Source: an uncultured Marinilabiliaceae bacterium
GTDB lineage: Bacteria; Bacteroidota; Bacteroidia; Bacteroidales; Marinilabiliaceae
NCBI GenBank assembly: GCA_905235955.1
Contig: CAJONN010000019.1
Location: 1 to 16,220, forward strand
Direction of reading: 5' to 3'
DNA length: 16,220 nucleotides
Within the stretch, counting starts at the first letter, position 1. Each line of letters opens with the position of its first letter. Shown piece after piece: positions 14,924 through 16,220 of this stretch. Below the pieces are notes generated by a model, which was given only the letters and a program-made list of their open reading frames with translations, had not been told where the DNA came from and made no database searches. A program made the position numbers and the translations under genes.

Positions 14924-15977
14924 ATAAATATTTGTAACAGAAATTGTTATAAGCATTTCGTGCCGAGCGAATAAAATGGTATATTTTGTAGCCAATGGTT
15001 TGCTGAAGGACTATCTGATTATATGTTTTGCGCCAATTCTGTATTAAATGATAGTTGAAAAATATGCAGTTGATAGACATATTGTTGGTGCATTCTTCAA
15101 AATCGAAGCCCGTTGATTTGAGTTTATCTTCAAAGGCTTTGAGGTTAAATGTGTTTGTTGGTGGCTGTGCTAATGTGCCATGATAGACACTACGCAAGCG
15201 CTGAAAGATTCTCAGTGTTAGGTAGTTGTAGGCAGCATTGCTTGGGTGAAGCGATTGCAGTTGGGCTATATTTTTCATTATGCTTACCTCTTCATCACCC
15301 ATTTTTCGTAGGTGTATTTGCTCGTCAACAGTTTGTTCGCTTCGTCCTAATAAGTATTTGTAAAGTTCTAATTTGTAGTATTTTATGCTGTTTACAGCAC
15401 TCATTGGCATGAAAATCCACTCCATATCAGTATATGAGATACCCTCAGTTTGTTCGTAGCCAATTTGTTGCAATATTGCGGTGCGATAACAAACATTGTG
15501 CATCGACATTGCTACTGCTGCAAGTTGTGTGTGGGTGAGCTCATTGTGTGGCGATGGCTTGAGAGGTATATGCATAGATTTGATACGCTTACCACGCTGA
15601 TTGATAATGCAATAGTTGGTTAGCACTAGGTCAGCCTTTTCAGTGGTCAGATGGTTGATGAATGCTGACAAAGCTGTGGTGCTGAACGAATCGTCTGCAT
15701 CTAAAATCTTGATATACTTACCTGTAGCTACTTTGAGCGCACTATTGATGCATGAACCATAGTTGCCATTGGTTTTGCTGATAACTCTGATGACATCGGG
15801 GTGTTGGCGTGCAAAATCTTGTGCAATGCTTAGTGAATTATCGGTACTACCATCGTTGACAATAATAATATCGAGTAATGAAAAAAGTGGAGCTGAAACG
15901 AACAACGAAGTGATAGCAGATGTTAAATATCGCTCCATATTGTATGTGGGTACAACGATGCTGAGTATTTTGTTCAT
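14922..15977 (-). CDS. Family 2 glycosyltransferase
   Basis: This is a cytoplasmic or membrane-associated GT-A enzyme that transfers a sugar from a nucleotide donor, probably in surface polysaccharide or LPS synthesis. The 351 residues begin with the GT2 pattern ILSIVVPTYNMERYL (4-18), then IIIVNDGSTDNS (37-48), GSCINSAL (74-81) and the metal-binding DADD (93-96). The acidic YTDMEW segment (near 190) is a candidate for the catalytic-base region. The C-terminal part (about 230-351) is basic and aromatic, without clear membrane helices. Donor and acceptor cannot be predicted. It stands alone here, convergent with atpG, and is preceded by an intergenic region carrying a promoter-like element and the right repeat copy. 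A capsule or O-antigen cluster may continue beyond the window, but nothing here shows it. Confidence 0.92.
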   Translation of the reverse strand: MNKILSIVVPTYNMERYLTSAITSLFVSAPLFSLLDIIIVNDGSTDNSLSIAQDFARQHPDVIRVISKTNGNYGSCINSALKVATGKYIKILDADDSFSTTALSAFINHLTTEKADLVLTNYCIINQRGKRIKSMHIPLKPSPHNELTHTQLAAVAMSMHNVCYRTAILQQIGYEQTEGISYTDMEWIFMPMSAVNSIKYYKLELYKYLLGRSEQTVDEQIHLRKMGDEEVSIMKNIAQLQSLHPSNAAYNYLTLRIFQRLRSVYHGTLAQPPTNTFNLKAFEDKLKSTGFDFEECTNNMSINCIFFNYHLIQNWRKTYNQIVLQQTIGYKIYHFIRSARNAYNNFCYKYL

Positions 15978-16008
15978 TGCACAGATGAATTGTTTTTTAT
16001 ACGGATGT

Positions 16009-16016
16009 CAAAATTA
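16009..16016 (-). promoter_or_regulatory. Promoter -7 element of the glycosyltransferase gene
   Basis: TAATTTTG on the minus strand fits TAnnTTTG and lies 31 bases upstream of the ATG at 15977. No clear -33 TTTG is seen. It falls between the gene and the repeat. Confidence 0.45.
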
Positions 16017-16077
16017 GCCATTTTTCTGAGTTGTGAATGACGAGTCGTAAAAGTTGTGCTCAAAACTTTAATTCCTT

Positions 16078-16199
16078 ACTCAAGTTTCGCAAGTAGAAAT
16101 GTACTGCAAACAAGTCCCTATATACGACCTTCCCATTAATTTTACTTTTTATTTCGCTACGCTCAATCATCTTCGAGTCTGTGCCGACAGAAAAAGTAA
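16078..16199 (-). repeat. Right copy of mosaic intergenic repeat
   Basis: Positions 16078-16150 are the inverted partner of 27-100. A 40-base spacer (16151-16190) is bounded by TTACTTTTT (16142-16150) and AAAAAGTAA (16191-16199). Its last 27 bases match the left end of the window in direct orientation, so the spacer is flipped relative to the core compared with the left copy. I see no gene here. The sequence continues to the window end (AC-rich tail after 16199), so the right limit is unknown. Confidence 0.85.
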
Positions 16200-16220
16200 C
16201 AAAAAGAACTCGTCGCTGTT

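Noticed and set aside
1..16220. Composite transposon bounded by the terminal inverted repeats
   Set aside because: There is no transposase or integrase, no visible target duplication, and the interior is core housekeeping genes. A dispersed repeat and contig breakage explain it better.
1..16220. CRISPR array, tRNA, rRNA, defence island or prophage
   Set aside because: No spaced repeat array, cloverleaf, rRNA segment, nuclease, integrase or phage gene was seen on either strand.

Overview
The window looks like chromosomal DNA from a member of the Bacteroidota, most likely a Bacteroidales-like lineage with a type IX secretion system (T9SS). Three things point there. A PorZ-like protein ends in a T9SS C-terminal sorting domain. 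Several genes have TAnnTTTG-type -7 promoter elements, and A-rich leaders are commoner than Shine-Dalgarno sequences. The F-type ATP synthase cluster is a 'split' one starting from a bactofilin gene. I cannot name a genus. The carriage of an F-type ATPase argues against Porphyromonas gingivalis itself.

Left part (about 1-7353, all minus strand). usp (universal stress protein) ends at a strong hairpin-T terminator. Next come rdgB (house-cleaning NTP pyrophosphatase) and porZ, 5 bases apart. A second promoter-like element precedes a membrane-anchored LytTR regulator. That gene is followed 9 bases later by znuA-znuC-znuB, a complete high-affinity zinc/manganese ABC importer. The regulator therefore probably belongs to the metal-uptake operon.

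Middle part (7450-9102, plus strand). A membrane-anchored class III adenylate cyclase is divergent from usp. It has a signal peptide or first membrane segment, a periplasmic domain, a transmembrane helix, a cyclase domain with the complete adenylate-specific residue set, and a C-terminal helical domain that resembles an HD domain with lost catalytic residues.

Right part (9255-14860, plus strand). Bactofilin, an AtpI-like membrane protein and atpB-atpE-atpF-atpH-atpA-atpG form one tight cluster that ends at a hairpin terminator. The beta (atpD) and epsilon (atpC) genes are absent and must be elsewhere. A family 2 glycosyltransferase follows on the minus strand (14922-15977).

Both ends of the window are copies of the same non-coding repeat. 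Its core of about 73 bp is an inverted repeat about 93% identical between 27-100 and 16078-16150. Next to the core is a module of about 27 bp that lies in opposite orientation relative to the core in the two copies. This mosaic repeat family is the least explained structure here. Repeats at both ends also suggest that the window is a whole assembly contig that broke at high-copy repeats. The genes themselves are mostly housekeeping functions, and I do not see a defence system, prophage, transposase or CRISPR array.
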